The notes under the pieces were generated by a model. That model worked only from the letters and a program-made list of their open reading frames with translations. It did no database searches and was not told the origin of the DNA. Below, piece by piece: positions 1 to 6,040 of a stretch of 6,906 bases of DNA; position 1 is the stretch's first letter; every line of letters begins with the position of its first letter. Location of the stretch: NCBI GenBank assembly GCA_030590405.1, contig JAUUYO010000182.1:1-6906 (forward strand). The letters run 5' to 3'. The translations under genes and the position numbers were made by a program. The DNA is from Kangiellaceae bacterium. GTDB lineage: Bacteria; Pseudomonadota; Gammaproteobacteria; Enterobacterales; Kangiellaceae.

Positions 1-522
1 CTGATTGAGTAATGCTTCCAGATCTTCGCCATCGAGTAATTCCATGGTCATAAAAATCGTATCGCCATCTCGGTCGAAATCATGCACGGTGACAATGTTA
101 GGATGAGAAAGAAGGTGAGAGCGGCTGGCTTCTCTTTGTAGCGAGATAAAAGCATCCGGATGATTACGAAAATCACTATTGAGTATTTTAGCGGCTACAA
201 AAGGATTATCATCTCTGGCTTCAACTTTACGCAGATCTTGTGCTTTATAAACCGTGCCCATTCCGCCAGAGCCTAAGGTTTCTTTAAGTACAAAACGATG
301 ATTTAGAATGATCTTGTTTTCGGCCAATGCTCTATCGGCGTCTTGTTTGGCGTCGATAAACCCTTGTTCGGTATGATCCGACTGAAAGCTACTTTCTATC
401 TGGGTTAAGGCTTTTTGATCGGCGGAAGAAAGCTTAGAAGATGATTTTTCAAATCCATCGCCCTTCTTTTGCCGCTTAGCAATCCGCGTTTTTGCCTGTT
501 CTTGTTTGTTGTTGTTTTCCAT
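1..522 (-). CDS. Ser/Thr protein kinase, N-terminal part (runs off left edge)
   Basis: Translation gives 174 residues with no stop before the window edge, so this is the N-terminal part of a larger protein. The Hanks-type kinase fold is clear: a glycine loop GSGGMGTVYKA at residues 84-94, a VAAK motif whose Lys112 should bind ATP, a candidate helix-C Glu131 in LQREASR, the SHPNIVTVHDF stretch at 139-149, and a hinge-like FMTMELLDGEDL at 157-168. The catalytic loop and everything after it lie outside the window. Residues 1-75 form a charged Lys/Gln/Glu-rich extension before the kinase domain; many bacterial PknB-like kinases begin almost directly with the domain. The ATG at 522 is the first start after an in-frame TAA at 565-567, but no good Shine-Dalgarno sequence precedes it. 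Its targets cannot be inferred. It lies 108 bases downstream of yaeQ on the same strand. Confidence 0.9.
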   Translation of the reverse strand, partial: MENNNKQEQAKTRIAKRQKKGDGFEKSSSKLSSADQKALTQIESSFQSDHTEQGFIDAKQDADRALAENKIILNHRFVLKETLGSGGMGTVYKAQDLRKVEARDDNPFVAAKILNSDFRNHPDAFISLQREASRSHLLSHPNIVTVHDFDRDGDTIFMTMELLDGEDLEALLNQ

Positions 523-630
523 CGACTTATTTATGCCAGTTCCAGATATTTCTTCCCAAGGTTGTTATATTACTCTATTTAGCCGTTTTCTGGAATATGG
601 TAAATTAACAACAAAATGACCAAAAATTCT

Positions 631-1166
631 TTATTCGGCGCTGAGCCTGGTCCAAGATACTTCACATTGCCCTTCGCCGATAGTAATATAGGCGGAATTG
701 CCGGTAATCATCAAAGACATCGGCATGGTCCGTTGAACCATAGCCGCAAGCGACTGAATTTCTGACCATTCAAAGCGATAAACCTCAGCGGACAGCTGCC
801 CAAATTTAGCTTTAGATTGCTCCCACCAGACATCAGACTTAGTATTAAAACAATACACTATGACCGATTGAGCTTTACGAGTGGCTTTTTTATCCGCTCC
901 ACATCAGGCTCACCTACATCGATCCACAGGGCGATCTGATCGTCAAGAGTACGAGCCCAAATATCAGGTTCTTCAATTTCACTCAAACCTTTGGTGAATT
1001 TTAAATGCTCCTCGGCATTGATACAAAAAGCGACCACCCTGGCCATCATTCGCTCCAGAGTTTCTGAAGGGTGTTGCGCCAAAGTTAAATCGATAGTGTC
1101 GTAATAATCTCGATCGAGATCAGACAAATTGATATTGAGTTTGTAGATGGTGGGTTTTAGGGCCAC
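631..1166 (-). CDS. yaeQ: YaeQ family protein, apparent -1 frameshift
   Basis: YaeQ proteins have a PD-(D/E)XK nuclease-like fold, and their cellular role is not firmly known. The N-terminal part opens MALKPTIYKLNINLSDLDRD and contains LTLAQHPSETLERMMARVVAF and LWIDVGEPDVERIKK, all closely resembling E. coli YaeQ as I recall it. In this frame translation ends at a TAG (858-860) after 102 residues. The rest of YaeQ (VYCFNTKSDVWWEQ through SWTRLSAE) continues in the -1 frame to a TAA at 631-633. If the ribosome slips back one base at A AAA AAG (891-885), the product is 178 residues, close to the E. coli length of about 181. The joint then reads RIKK-ATRKAQSVIVYCF, which is what the family has there. 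The start is GTG at 1166, preceded by AGGA 8 bases upstream. The gene lies downstream of higBA on the same strand. A truncated pseudogene or a one-base error are alternatives. Confidence 0.85.
885..891 (-). other. A AAA AAG slippery heptamer in yaeQ
   Basis: On the minus strand codons 92-94 of yaeQ read ATA AAA AAG, so the heptamer A AAA AAG sits in the exact X XXY YYZ register for a -1 ribosomal slip. It is the same heptamer used by E. coli dnaX. After slippage the next codon is GCC and the conserved YaeQ C-terminus follows. A GGAG lies 5 bases upstream, closer than the dnaX stimulatory element (about 10). Downstream I see only weak stems, such as GTATT/AATAC at 858-844. The zero frame stops eight codons further on. 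The heptamer and frame relation are seen directly; use as a recoding site is inferred. Confidence 0.5.
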
Positions 1167-1221
1167 TAATATTTTCCTGGTTTTTCTTGTTTCTGGCAGT
1201 GACCGTTGAGGCGAATGCTAT

Positions 1222-1247
1222 GCGACAGCGACCAAGTATCGTGTCGC
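1222..1247. repeat. Imperfect inverted repeat between higA and yaeQ
   Basis: GCGACA (1222-1227) pairs with TGTCGC (1242-1247). An inner CGA (1229-1231) pairs with TCG (1239-1241), leaving one bulged G and a 7-base loop. No T-run follows on either strand, so this is not a canonical intrinsic terminator. It could shape the higBA 3' end, or higBA transcripts may simply read through into yaeQ. Confidence 0.4.
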
Positions 1248-1255
1248 TAGCGTGG

Positions 1256-1573
1256 TTAAGCCATTTTTTGCAGGTGATGGAAGTCAGTGATAGATTCAAG
1301 CTCATCATATTCAGCTTTCTGAACTTTATATAAATCCCAGCGGATTTGTAGATTAAGCCAAAAATCGGCTGAGACATTAAAAAAACGAGCCAAGCGTAAA
1401 GCTGTGCTCGGAGTGACTCCACGTTTTTGATTAACCAGTTCATTCACTCGTTGATAAGGAACATGAATAGCGTCAGCTAGCTCACGCTGAGTAATATTCA
1501 TAGGATTTAAGAATTCTTCCAGAAGCATTTCTCCAGGATGAGTTGGCACTCTGTTTGTAGGTATGCGAACCAT
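1256..1573 (-). CDS. higA: HigA family antitoxin, XRE-type DNA-binding protein
   Basis: This 105-residue protein is the antitoxin of a HigBA type II system. It should bind and neutralise the HigB toxin and repress the shared promoter. The opening RVPTHPGEMLLEEFLNP (residues 8-24) is the HigA/VapI family signature. An XRE helix-turn-helix spans about residues 27-66 (ITQRELADAI, then a recognition-helix region VPYQRVNELVNQKRG). It ends with the family's SADFWLNLQIRWDLYK segment (68-83). An AGGTG sequence begins one base after the higB stop codon and lies 5 bases before this ATG, so translation is probably coupled to the toxin gene. The length is normal and there is no sign of damage. Family assignment is secure; autorepression is inferred from the family and from the inverted repeat at the promoter. 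Confidence 0.93.
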   Translation of the reverse strand: MVRIPTNRVPTHPGEMLLEEFLNPMNITQRELADAIHVPYQRVNELVNQKRGVTPSTALRLARFFNVSADFWLNLQIRWDLYKVQKAEYDELESITDFHHLQKMA

Positions 1574-1583
1574 AATTACACCT

Positions 1584-1877
1584 CTAATGATAATCAGTAA
1601 CTTCTACATCAAATGGACCTGCGTCACTCCATTTGAAACAAATTCGATACTGTTCGTTTATGCGTATGCTAAATTCTCCAGAACGTTTACCTGATAGGGC
1701 TTCAAGCCTATTCCCCGGCGGTACCCTTAAATCATCTAAAACAGTAACCGAATCTAGCTGTTCAAGTTTCCGTGCAGCAACCCTCCAAATTCTCTGGGGG
1801 CAAGTTCTCCTGGAAATACGAGAGGATACGCCATTGAAAATATTTTCAGTTGCTTGGTTTTTAAAGGAGACGATCAT
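1584..1877 (-). CDS. higB: HigB family toxin, RelE-like mRNA interferase
   Basis: This 97-residue protein belongs to the HigB branch of the RelE superfamily, whose members cut mRNA on the ribosome. Visible family features are MIVSFKNQATENIFNG at the start, PPGNRLEALSGKRSGEFSIRINEQYRICF (split here as residues 53-70 and 71-81), and the terminal DYH. By comparison with Proteus HigB, Asn74, Arg78, Asp95, Tyr96 and His97 fall at positions tied to catalysis; this alignment is from memory. The position of the Proteus active-site His54 is Glu59 here, as I recall for other HigB/GraT proteins. The toxin comes first and the antitoxin second, separated by 10 bases, which is the usual HigBA order and the reverse of RelBE. 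No Shine-Dalgarno sequence precedes the ATG, and the predicted promoter lies so close that the mRNA may be almost leaderless. Confidence 0.92.
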   Translation of the reverse strand: MIVSFKNQATENIFNGVSSRISRRTCPQRIWRVAARKLEQLDSVTVLDDLRVPPGNRLEALSGKRSGEFSIRINEQYRICFKWSDAGPFDVEVTDYH

Positions 1878-1883
1878 TAAACC

Positions 1884-1912
1884 ATAGTATCACGGTGTTC
1901 ATGCTATAACAA
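1884..1912 (-). promoter_or_regulatory. higBA promoter with overlapping operator-like inverted repeat
   Basis: On the minus strand TTGTTA (1912-1907) and TACTAT (1889-1884) are separated by exactly 17 bases, with TG one base before the -10, an extended -10 feature. ATAGTAT (1884-1890) and ATGCTAT (1901-1907) form an inverted repeat with one mismatch. One arm covers the -10 and the other touches the -35, a fitting place for HigA to block RNA polymerase. The ATG lies only 6 bases past the -10, so transcription should begin at or next to the start codon. Confidence 0.55.
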
Positions 1913-1935
1913 AAATGTAATATGCTGTTTTAATG

Positions 1936-1950
1936 CCGAATATCCGAATA
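1936..1950. repeat. Direct repeat CCGAATA, two copies 8 bases apart
   Basis: CCGAATA occurs at 1936-1942 and again at 1944-1950, about 25 bases upstream of the higBA -35. Next to it is an AT palindrome TATTAATA (1956-1963). The block could bind a second regulator or be chance in AT-rich DNA. I see no gene in 1878-2059. Confidence 0.3.
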
Positions 1951-1980
1951 CGAACTATTAATATTCAATTAAGAAAAATA

Positions 1981-2022
1981 GAATGCCACCGCCTTCGTGT
2001 CAAAGATATAGACTTTGAACAC
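1981..2022 (-). terminator. Candidate bioA terminator region
   Basis: Downstream of bioA on the minus strand, GTGtTCAAAG (2022-2013) and CTTTGACAC (2005-1997) form a 9-bp stem with one bulged T and a 7-base loop. A smaller imperfect stem follows (GAAgGC with GCaTTC, 1996-1981), and after it comes TATTTTTCTT (1980-1971). The second stem directly abuts the T-rich stretch, giving a weak intrinsic terminator; the first stem may add stability. Confidence 0.4.
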
Positions 2023-2059
2023 CAGCCAATTCGTTAAAAGAACCAACCGTTGAGTGTAT

Positions 2060-3343
2060 TCATAATTCCTTTGCCAAAATTCCCATAGCATTGGTCAGTT
2101 GAGTCAATTCGCCCTCTTCGATAATATAAGGCGGCATAATATAAAGTAACTTGCCAAAAGGACGAATCCAAACTCCAAGTTCAACCAATCTGGGCTGAAC
2201 TTTGTACATATCAACTGGTTCATTCAGCTCGATTACGCCAATCGCCCCTTTAACTCTGACATCTGAAACACTAGTTAACGGCTTACAAGGCGTTAACTCT
2301 TTTATCAGTTGCGTTTCTATTTGCTGAACCTTGCTTTTCCAATCCGACTCTAGCAATATGTCTAAACTGGCATTGGCCACCGCACAAGCTAGAGGATTGC
2401 CCATAAAAGTTGGCCCGTGCATTAAATTGCCATCCTCAAAGTCACTGACCGTATCGGCAATTTTTCGAGTACACAGGGTTGCCGCTAAACTCATATAACC
2501 ACCGGTTAACGCCTTACCCACACATAAAATATCCGGGCTAATTTGTGCTTGCTCGTAAGCAAACAAAGTTCCGGTTCGGCCAAAACCAGTGGCAATCTCA
2601 TCTAAGATTAATAACACATCGTATTGGTCACATAACGTTCTTACCTGGCGTAAATATTCCGGGCAATAAAACCGCATCCCACCGGTTCCCTGGACAATCG
2701 GTTCAAGAATTACTGCGGCAATGTTTTTGTGATTAGCCTGGACGCTAGTGCGAAACTCCTGAATATCCCTGTCTTGCCAATCTTGATCATTAACACAGGT
2801 TGGGGATGAAACAAAAATATGTTCTGGCATAACTCCTTGAAACATTGTATGCATACCATTTTCAGGATCGCAAACCGACATTGCACCAAAGGTATCCCCA
2901 TGATATCCATTTTTAATCGTTAAGAATTTATTCTTGTTAGTTTCGCCAAGAGAGTACCAATACTGCAAAGCCATTTTTAAGGCCACTTCTACCGAGACAG
3001 AACCTGAATCAGCTAAAAAGACACAGTCTAATTCCGGAGCTGTCATCTCGATTAGTTTTTGACTCAAATCAATCGCCGGTTGATGAGTTAAACCACCAAA
3101 CATCACATGGGACATTTTTTGTATTTGCGACTGGATTGCTTCATTTAATACTGGATGATTATAGCCATGAATGGTCGACCACCAGGACGACATGCCATCG
3201 ATCACCTGCTGTCCATTAGAAAGGTTTAAATAAACCCCTTCAGCAGACTCCACCCCAAAAACAGGTGATGGATGTTTAAGATTAGTATAGGGATGCCAGA
3301 TATGCTGGGCGTCAAACGCAAGATTTTGTTTTGCAAGTGTCAT
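2060..3343 (-). CDS. bioA: Adenosylmethionine-8-amino-7-oxononanoate aminotransferase
   Basis: BioA is the cytosolic PLP enzyme of biotin synthesis that moves an amino group from S-adenosylmethionine to 7-keto-8-aminopelargonate, giving 7,8-diaminopelargonate. The 427-residue protein is full length. It shows IWHPYT with Tyr19 (E. coli Tyr17), SSWW with Trp54-Trp55 (Trp52-53), GYHGDT with Tyr147 (Tyr144), LILDEIATGFGRTG with Asp248 (Asp245), the Schiff-base lysine in VGKALTGGY at Lys277 (Lys274), and WIRPFG with Arg394 (Arg391). The last arginine and the SSWW motif separate BioA from other class III aminotransferases. No other biotin gene is in the window; here bioA follows an HPP gene by 57 bases. 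No Shine-Dalgarno sequence precedes the ATG at 3343, and a near-identical upstream start region is present. No BirA operator was seen directly before the gene. Confidence 0.96.
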   Translation of the reverse strand: MTLAKQNLAFDAQHIWHPYTNLKHPSPVFGVESAEGVYLNLSNGQQVIDGMSSWWSTIHGYNHPVLNEAIQSQIQKMSHVMFGGLTHQPAIDLSQKLIEMTAPELDCVFLADSGSVSVEVALKMALQYWYSLGETNKNKFLTIKNGYHGDTFGAMSVCDPENGMHTMFQGVMPEHIFVSSPTCVNDQDWQDRDIQEFRTSVQANHKNIAAVILEPIVQGTGGMRFYCPEYLRQVRTLCDQYDVLLILDEIATGFGRTGTLFAYEQAQISPDILCVGKALTGGYMSLAATLCTRKIADTVSDFEDGNLMHGPTFMGNPLACAVANASLDILLESDWKSKVQQIETQLIKELTPCKPLTSVSDVRVKGAIGVIELNEPVDMYKVQPRLVELGVWIRPFGKLLYIMPPYIIEEGELTQLTNAMGILAKEL

Positions 3344-3344
3344 G

Positions 3345-3359
3345 TTAAATAAGTGTCAT
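3345..3359 (-). other. Four-codon mini-ORF and duplicated start region before bioA
   Basis: AACATGACACTT occurs twice, 16 bases apart, on the minus strand. The upstream copy opens ATG ACA CTT ATT TAA (M-T-L-I-stop). Its TAA (3347-3345) is one base from the bioA ATG at 3343. Ribosomes starting at the first ATG would end next to the real start. This may be a slip duplication with no function, or a translational coupling device. Neither ATG has a clear Shine-Dalgarno sequence. Confidence 0.45.
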
Positions 3360-3400
3360 GTTAATAATTGATCGCTAAATTGAAAAAATAGAATTGCTTT

Positions 3401-3898
3401 TTAATCTTGCTCTGTAAAGGGATTTTTTTCCCTGAAAGTGGCGACTGCCATTGCGACAGACAGCAAAATAATGGAATTAAAAAATACCGGAACAATGACA
3501 AAGTAATAACCAAGATCATGAACGGCTGCCCCGCCTATCACAGCCGTCACTGCCGTTGCTCCACCGGGAGGGTGCATACTACCGGTGAAATGCATGGCGA
3601 GCATAGCCACACCAATAGCCAGCGAAGACGCCACAATAGGATTAGGCACCAGATAATACGCACTGATACCAATAAAGGCTGAAATCATATGCCCCCCAAC
3701 AATCGGCCAGGGTTGGGATACCGGGCTGTGAGGAATACCAAAAATTAACATCGCAGACGCGCCAGTAGACGCCAGGATCATTGGCATGCCTTCAGCTGCT
3801 AGAATATTATTACTAAAAAATGAAGCGAGCAAGGTCGCTATAAATGCACCAATAATCGAGATATAAACCTCTTTATTGGACATGATCCGCATTGCCAT
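3401..3898 (-). CDS. HPP family integral membrane protein
   Basis: This 165-residue inner-membrane protein carries the signature that names the HPP family: MHPPGGATA at residues 108-116, preceded by ASTGASAMLIFGIPHSPVSQ (43-62) and PWPIVGGH (63-70). Hydrophobic segments lie at about 11-30, 38-56, 70-84, 88-104, 114-126 and 130-154; the family is usually described as having four membrane helices. Some plant and cyanobacterial HPP proteins take part in nitrite transport, but nothing here links this protein to nitrogen genes, so the substrate is unknown. The first ATG at 3898 is used because it is the most upstream; Met3 and Met6 are also possible, since no Shine-Dalgarno sequence decides. It may be the first gene of a two-gene unit with bioA. 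Confidence 0.9.
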   Translation of the reverse strand: MAMRIMSNKEVYISIIGAFIATLLASFFSNNILAAEGMPMILASTGASAMLIFGIPHSPVSQPWPIVGGHMISAFIGISAYYLVPNPIVASSLAIGVAMLAMHFTGSMHPPGGATAVTAVIGGAAVHDLGYYFVIVPVFFNSIILLSVAMAVATFREKNPFTEQD

Positions 3899-3960
3899 AA
3901 GCGTTAAGTCGGTATAAGCCCTGATTTCAAAGCGAATAGAATAACAGCCTCTATCCTGTT

Positions 3961-3989
3961 TTACTAGAATTGTATCAGTCGCGTGTCAA
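3961..3989 (-). promoter_or_regulatory. Candidate promoter for the HPP gene (and perhaps bioA)
   Basis: On the minus strand a perfect -35 hexamer TTGACA (3989-3984) is followed after 17 bases by TAGTAA (3966-3961), a weak -10. Transcription would begin near 3954, leaving a leader of about 55 bases before the HPP ATG at 3898. Confidence 0.45.
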
Positions 3990-4008
3990 TCGTAGATTAA
4001 GTGGGATC

Positions 4009-4029
4009 TAAACCGAATTTTCGGGTTTA
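4009..4029. repeat. Inverted repeat TAAACCGA / TCGGgTTTA in the divergent intergenic region
   Basis: TAAACCGA (4009-4016) pairs with TCGG-g-TTTA (4021-4029), giving 8 pairs with one bulged G and a 4-base loop. It sits upstream of the HPP promoter. On the plus strand a pyrimidine tract (4030-4042) follows, not a clean T-run. The outer halves TAAACC and GGTTTA resemble BirA half-sites, but the spacing is 9 bases instead of about 15. The remainder of 3899-4168 shows no gene; a TAAAAT at 4125-4130 could be a -10 for the plus-strand gene, but I see no matching -35. Confidence 0.35.
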
Positions 4030-4168
4030 CCCTCCTCCTTTTCAAAATTTCCATTCAATTCCGCACAATGGAGGCCGTGGAAAATCAATCCCCAATTCAA
4101 AACTCTGTTTTAGACATCTCCCCATAAAATCCAGTAAACTAACCGAAACTTCCTAACGAGCCGATCAT

Positions 4169-5833
4169 ATGAAAACAATAAAAAATACTATTGTTCCGTT
4201 TTTAGCGCTCATCGCATTCAGCTCTAATGCCCTTTCAAAATGCAAGCTGGTATTCAATGTCAAAGGACATACGCCAGTGACAAACTCGCAACAATTAATG
4301 ACATTTGATTGGTTAGCCTTTAACAACGGCAAAATACTTGCCACCGGTAAAAAACCAGTCAACACCCAATATAATCACTGCACAAAAATAGATGGAGACG
4401 GACAATACATGCTGCCAGGGTTGATTGATGCCCATGGCCATGTTTCTGGCCTTGGTAATGAAATGCTCCGAGTGAAACTCCGAGATGTCCAGTCTGAATT
4501 GTTAGCGGTAGAAAAAGTAAAAATTTTTGCCAAGCAAAATAAAGAATCTCAATGGATATTAGGCAGAGGCTGGAATCAGGTTTTATGGCTGAATAAAGCT
4601 TTTCCTTCAAAAGTTTCATTGGATCAAACAGGCATTCAACGCCCTATCGTTTTAAAACGAATAGATGGCCATGCCGCGTGGGTGAATAGTAAGGCATTGG
4701 CAATCGCTGGCATTACCCGCTCCACTCCAGATCCTCAAGGCGGAAAAATTGCACGGGACAATCAAGGCAATGCCACCGGTTTATTGATCGATATGGCGAT
4801 TGAGCTGGTCGAAAACAAAATACCAAATCCTTCTTTTCTAGAGCAAGATTATGCTTTTGATAAAGCCTTTGAACACCTTTTATCATTAGGGATCACCAGC
4901 GTACATGATGCAGGAGTTACCAAGCTCGATCTGGAGATCTACTTGAACCGAGTTGAACGTGGAAAATTACCGATTCGGATTTACGGCATGTTAGATGGAT
5001 CCAGTTCCGAACTTTATCACTGGCTGGATAAGGGAACATTTCAATCCAGTCATGATTTTCTGTCGATCGGCAGCGTCAAACTTTATTCCGATGGTGCGCT
5101 TGGAAGCCGAGGTGCTGCATTGCTTGCGCCTTATTCAGATGATATCGACAACAAAGGACTATTGCTCACAAAACCGCAAAAACTCGATAAACTTGTCGAA
5201 GATATTCTTAGTAAAGGATTTCAGGTCAATATTCATGCGATTGGCGACCGAGGTAATCGACTGGTTTTGGACGCTATTGAAAAAGCCTACAAAAAAGTGG
5301 GAGGTAGAAAACTAAGAAATCGAATTGAACATTCTCAGATCGTCTCACTGGATGATATTCCCCGATTTAAACAGCTCGATATGATCGCCTCGATCCAACC
5401 AATATTCGCCACCAGCGATATGAATATGGCTGGTGACCGATTAGGTTCCGAGCGATTAAAAGGTGCATATGCCTGGAAAAAATTTATCCAACAAGGAACA
5501 ATCATCGCGTCTGGTTCTGACTTTCCGATAGAGCTAGCCAACCCATTTCACGGATTACATGCAGCTATCACTCGACAAGACCGCAATAACCGACCTGAGG
5601 GTGGATGGCTTCCCGAAGAAAAAATAACAGCCACGCAAGCTCTAACAAGTTTTACCTTAAATGCCGCCTTTGCTGCTCATCAAGAAAAATCCCTTGGCTC
5701 TTTAGAAAAAGGTAAATGGGCTGATTTCATTCTAATTGATCAAGATCTCATTAATGGTAATCCTCAGGAAATTTGGAAAATAAGAGTTTTACAAACCTGG
5801 ATTGCTGGAGAATTGAGATATGAACGCCAATGA
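4169..5833 (+). CDS. Exported metal-dependent amidohydrolase, YtcJ/Amidohydro_3 family
   Basis: This 554-residue protein is a predicted metal-dependent hydrolase of the amidohydrolase superfamily (YtcJ-like, also called Amidohydro_3). The barrel motifs appear in order: LPGLIDAHGHV with His89 and His91, KRIDGHAAWVNSKAL (163-177), SVKLYSDGALGSRGAAL with Lys304 as likely bridging residue, NIHAIGDRGN with His356, RIEHSQ with His388, and ASGSDFPI with Asp451. The closing SLGSLEKGKWADFILID (508-524) is the composite beta-sandwich typical of the family. The N-terminus has a signal peptide: Lys2 and Lys5, a hydrophobic core at about 8-19, and A-L-S at 21-23 before Lys24. Cys25 is not in a convincing lipobox. 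It should therefore act in the periplasm. Its substrate is unknown. The start is the ATG with a weak GAG 8 bases upstream. It is the only plus-strand gene and is divergent from the HPP gene. Confidence 0.9.
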   Translation: MKTIKNTIVPFLALIAFSSNALSKCKLVFNVKGHTPVTNSQQLMTFDWLAFNNGKILATGKKPVNTQYNHCTKIDGDGQYMLPGLIDAHGHVSGLGNEMLRVKLRDVQSELLAVEKVKIFAKQNKESQWILGRGWNQVLWLNKAFPSKVSLDQTGIQRPIVLKRIDGHAAWVNSKALAIAGITRSTPDPQGGKIARDNQGNATGLLIDMAIELVENKIPNPSFLEQDYAFDKAFEHLLSLGITSVHDAGVTKLDLEIYLNRVERGKLPIRIYGMLDGSSSELYHWLDKGTFQSSHDFLSIGSVKLYSDGALGSRGAALLAPYSDDIDNKGLLLTKPQKLDKLVEDILSKGFQVNIHAIGDRGNRLVLDAIEKAYKKVGGRKLRNRIEHSQIVSLDDIPRFKQLDMIASIQPIFATSDMNMAGDRLGSERLKGAYAWKKFIQQGTIIASGSDFPIELANPFHGLHAAITRQDRNNRPEGGWLPEEKITATQALTSFTLNAAFAAHQEKSLGSLEKGKWADFILIDQDLINGNPQEIWKIRVLQTWIAGELRYERQ

Positions 5834-5834
5834 T

Positions 5835-5852
5835 TTATTTAAATTATTTAAA
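5835..5852. repeat. Tandem repeat of TTATTTAAA (two copies)
   Basis: Two back-to-back copies of TTATTTAAA begin one base after the amidohydrolase TGA. The stretch is entirely A and T and may simply be a slippage product. I found no convincing terminator for the amidohydrolase gene in 5834-6040. Confidence 0.35.
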
Positions 5853-5993
5853 CAATTTATCGGTTTTAAGAATTAGCAAATTATAAAAATCGCATAACGA
5901 GACTGAATGACGATTATTCAATAACTTATACGTAAAAAAACAAATAATGGAACGTGGATTCGATTATACCGTCGATTGAAAGGATGAATTGCA

Positions 5994-6025
5994 CTCATAG
6001 CAACTTCCTGATGAAATACTATGAG
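5994..6025. repeat. Inverted repeat CTCATAG / CTATGAG between convergent genes
   Basis: CTCATAG (5994-6000) and CTATGAG (6019-6025) are perfect 7-base arms around an 18-base loop that holds a further TTC/GAA pairing. It lies between the 3' ends of the convergent amidohydrolase and peroxiredoxin genes. Neither strand has a T-run after the stem; on the minus strand a run of six T precedes it. It could protect or end either transcript but does not fit the standard terminator form. Confidence 0.35.
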
Positions 6026-6040
6026 CGAGTAAAAAAGTCG

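Noticed and set aside
1222..1247. Intrinsic terminator after higA
   Set aside because: A stem is present but neither strand has a T-run after it, so it is listed only as an inverted repeat.
1120..1443. Minus-strand reading frame of 107 codons across the higA-yaeQ junction
   Set aside because: It overlaps higA and the yaeQ start, both clear family members, and its own translation resembles nothing; it is a frame shadow.
1256..1877. higBA as evidence of a prophage or mobile element
   Set aside because: No integrase, transposase, attachment-site duplication or terminal repeats were seen around it; transfer as a small module is possible but not shown.
1633..1887. Plus-strand 84-codon frame opposite higB
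   Set aside because: It is entirely antisense to a well-supported toxin gene and has no recognisable domain or good ribosome binding site.
4030..4042. Very strong Shine-Dalgarno-like GGAGGAGG on the minus strand
   Set aside because: No start codon follows within the usual distance and a hairpin comes next; there is no reading frame to serve.
4995..5315. Plus-strand 106-codon frame inside the amidohydrolase gene
   Set aside because: It is the +1 shadow of the amidohydrolase frame, which holds intact motifs throughout this stretch.
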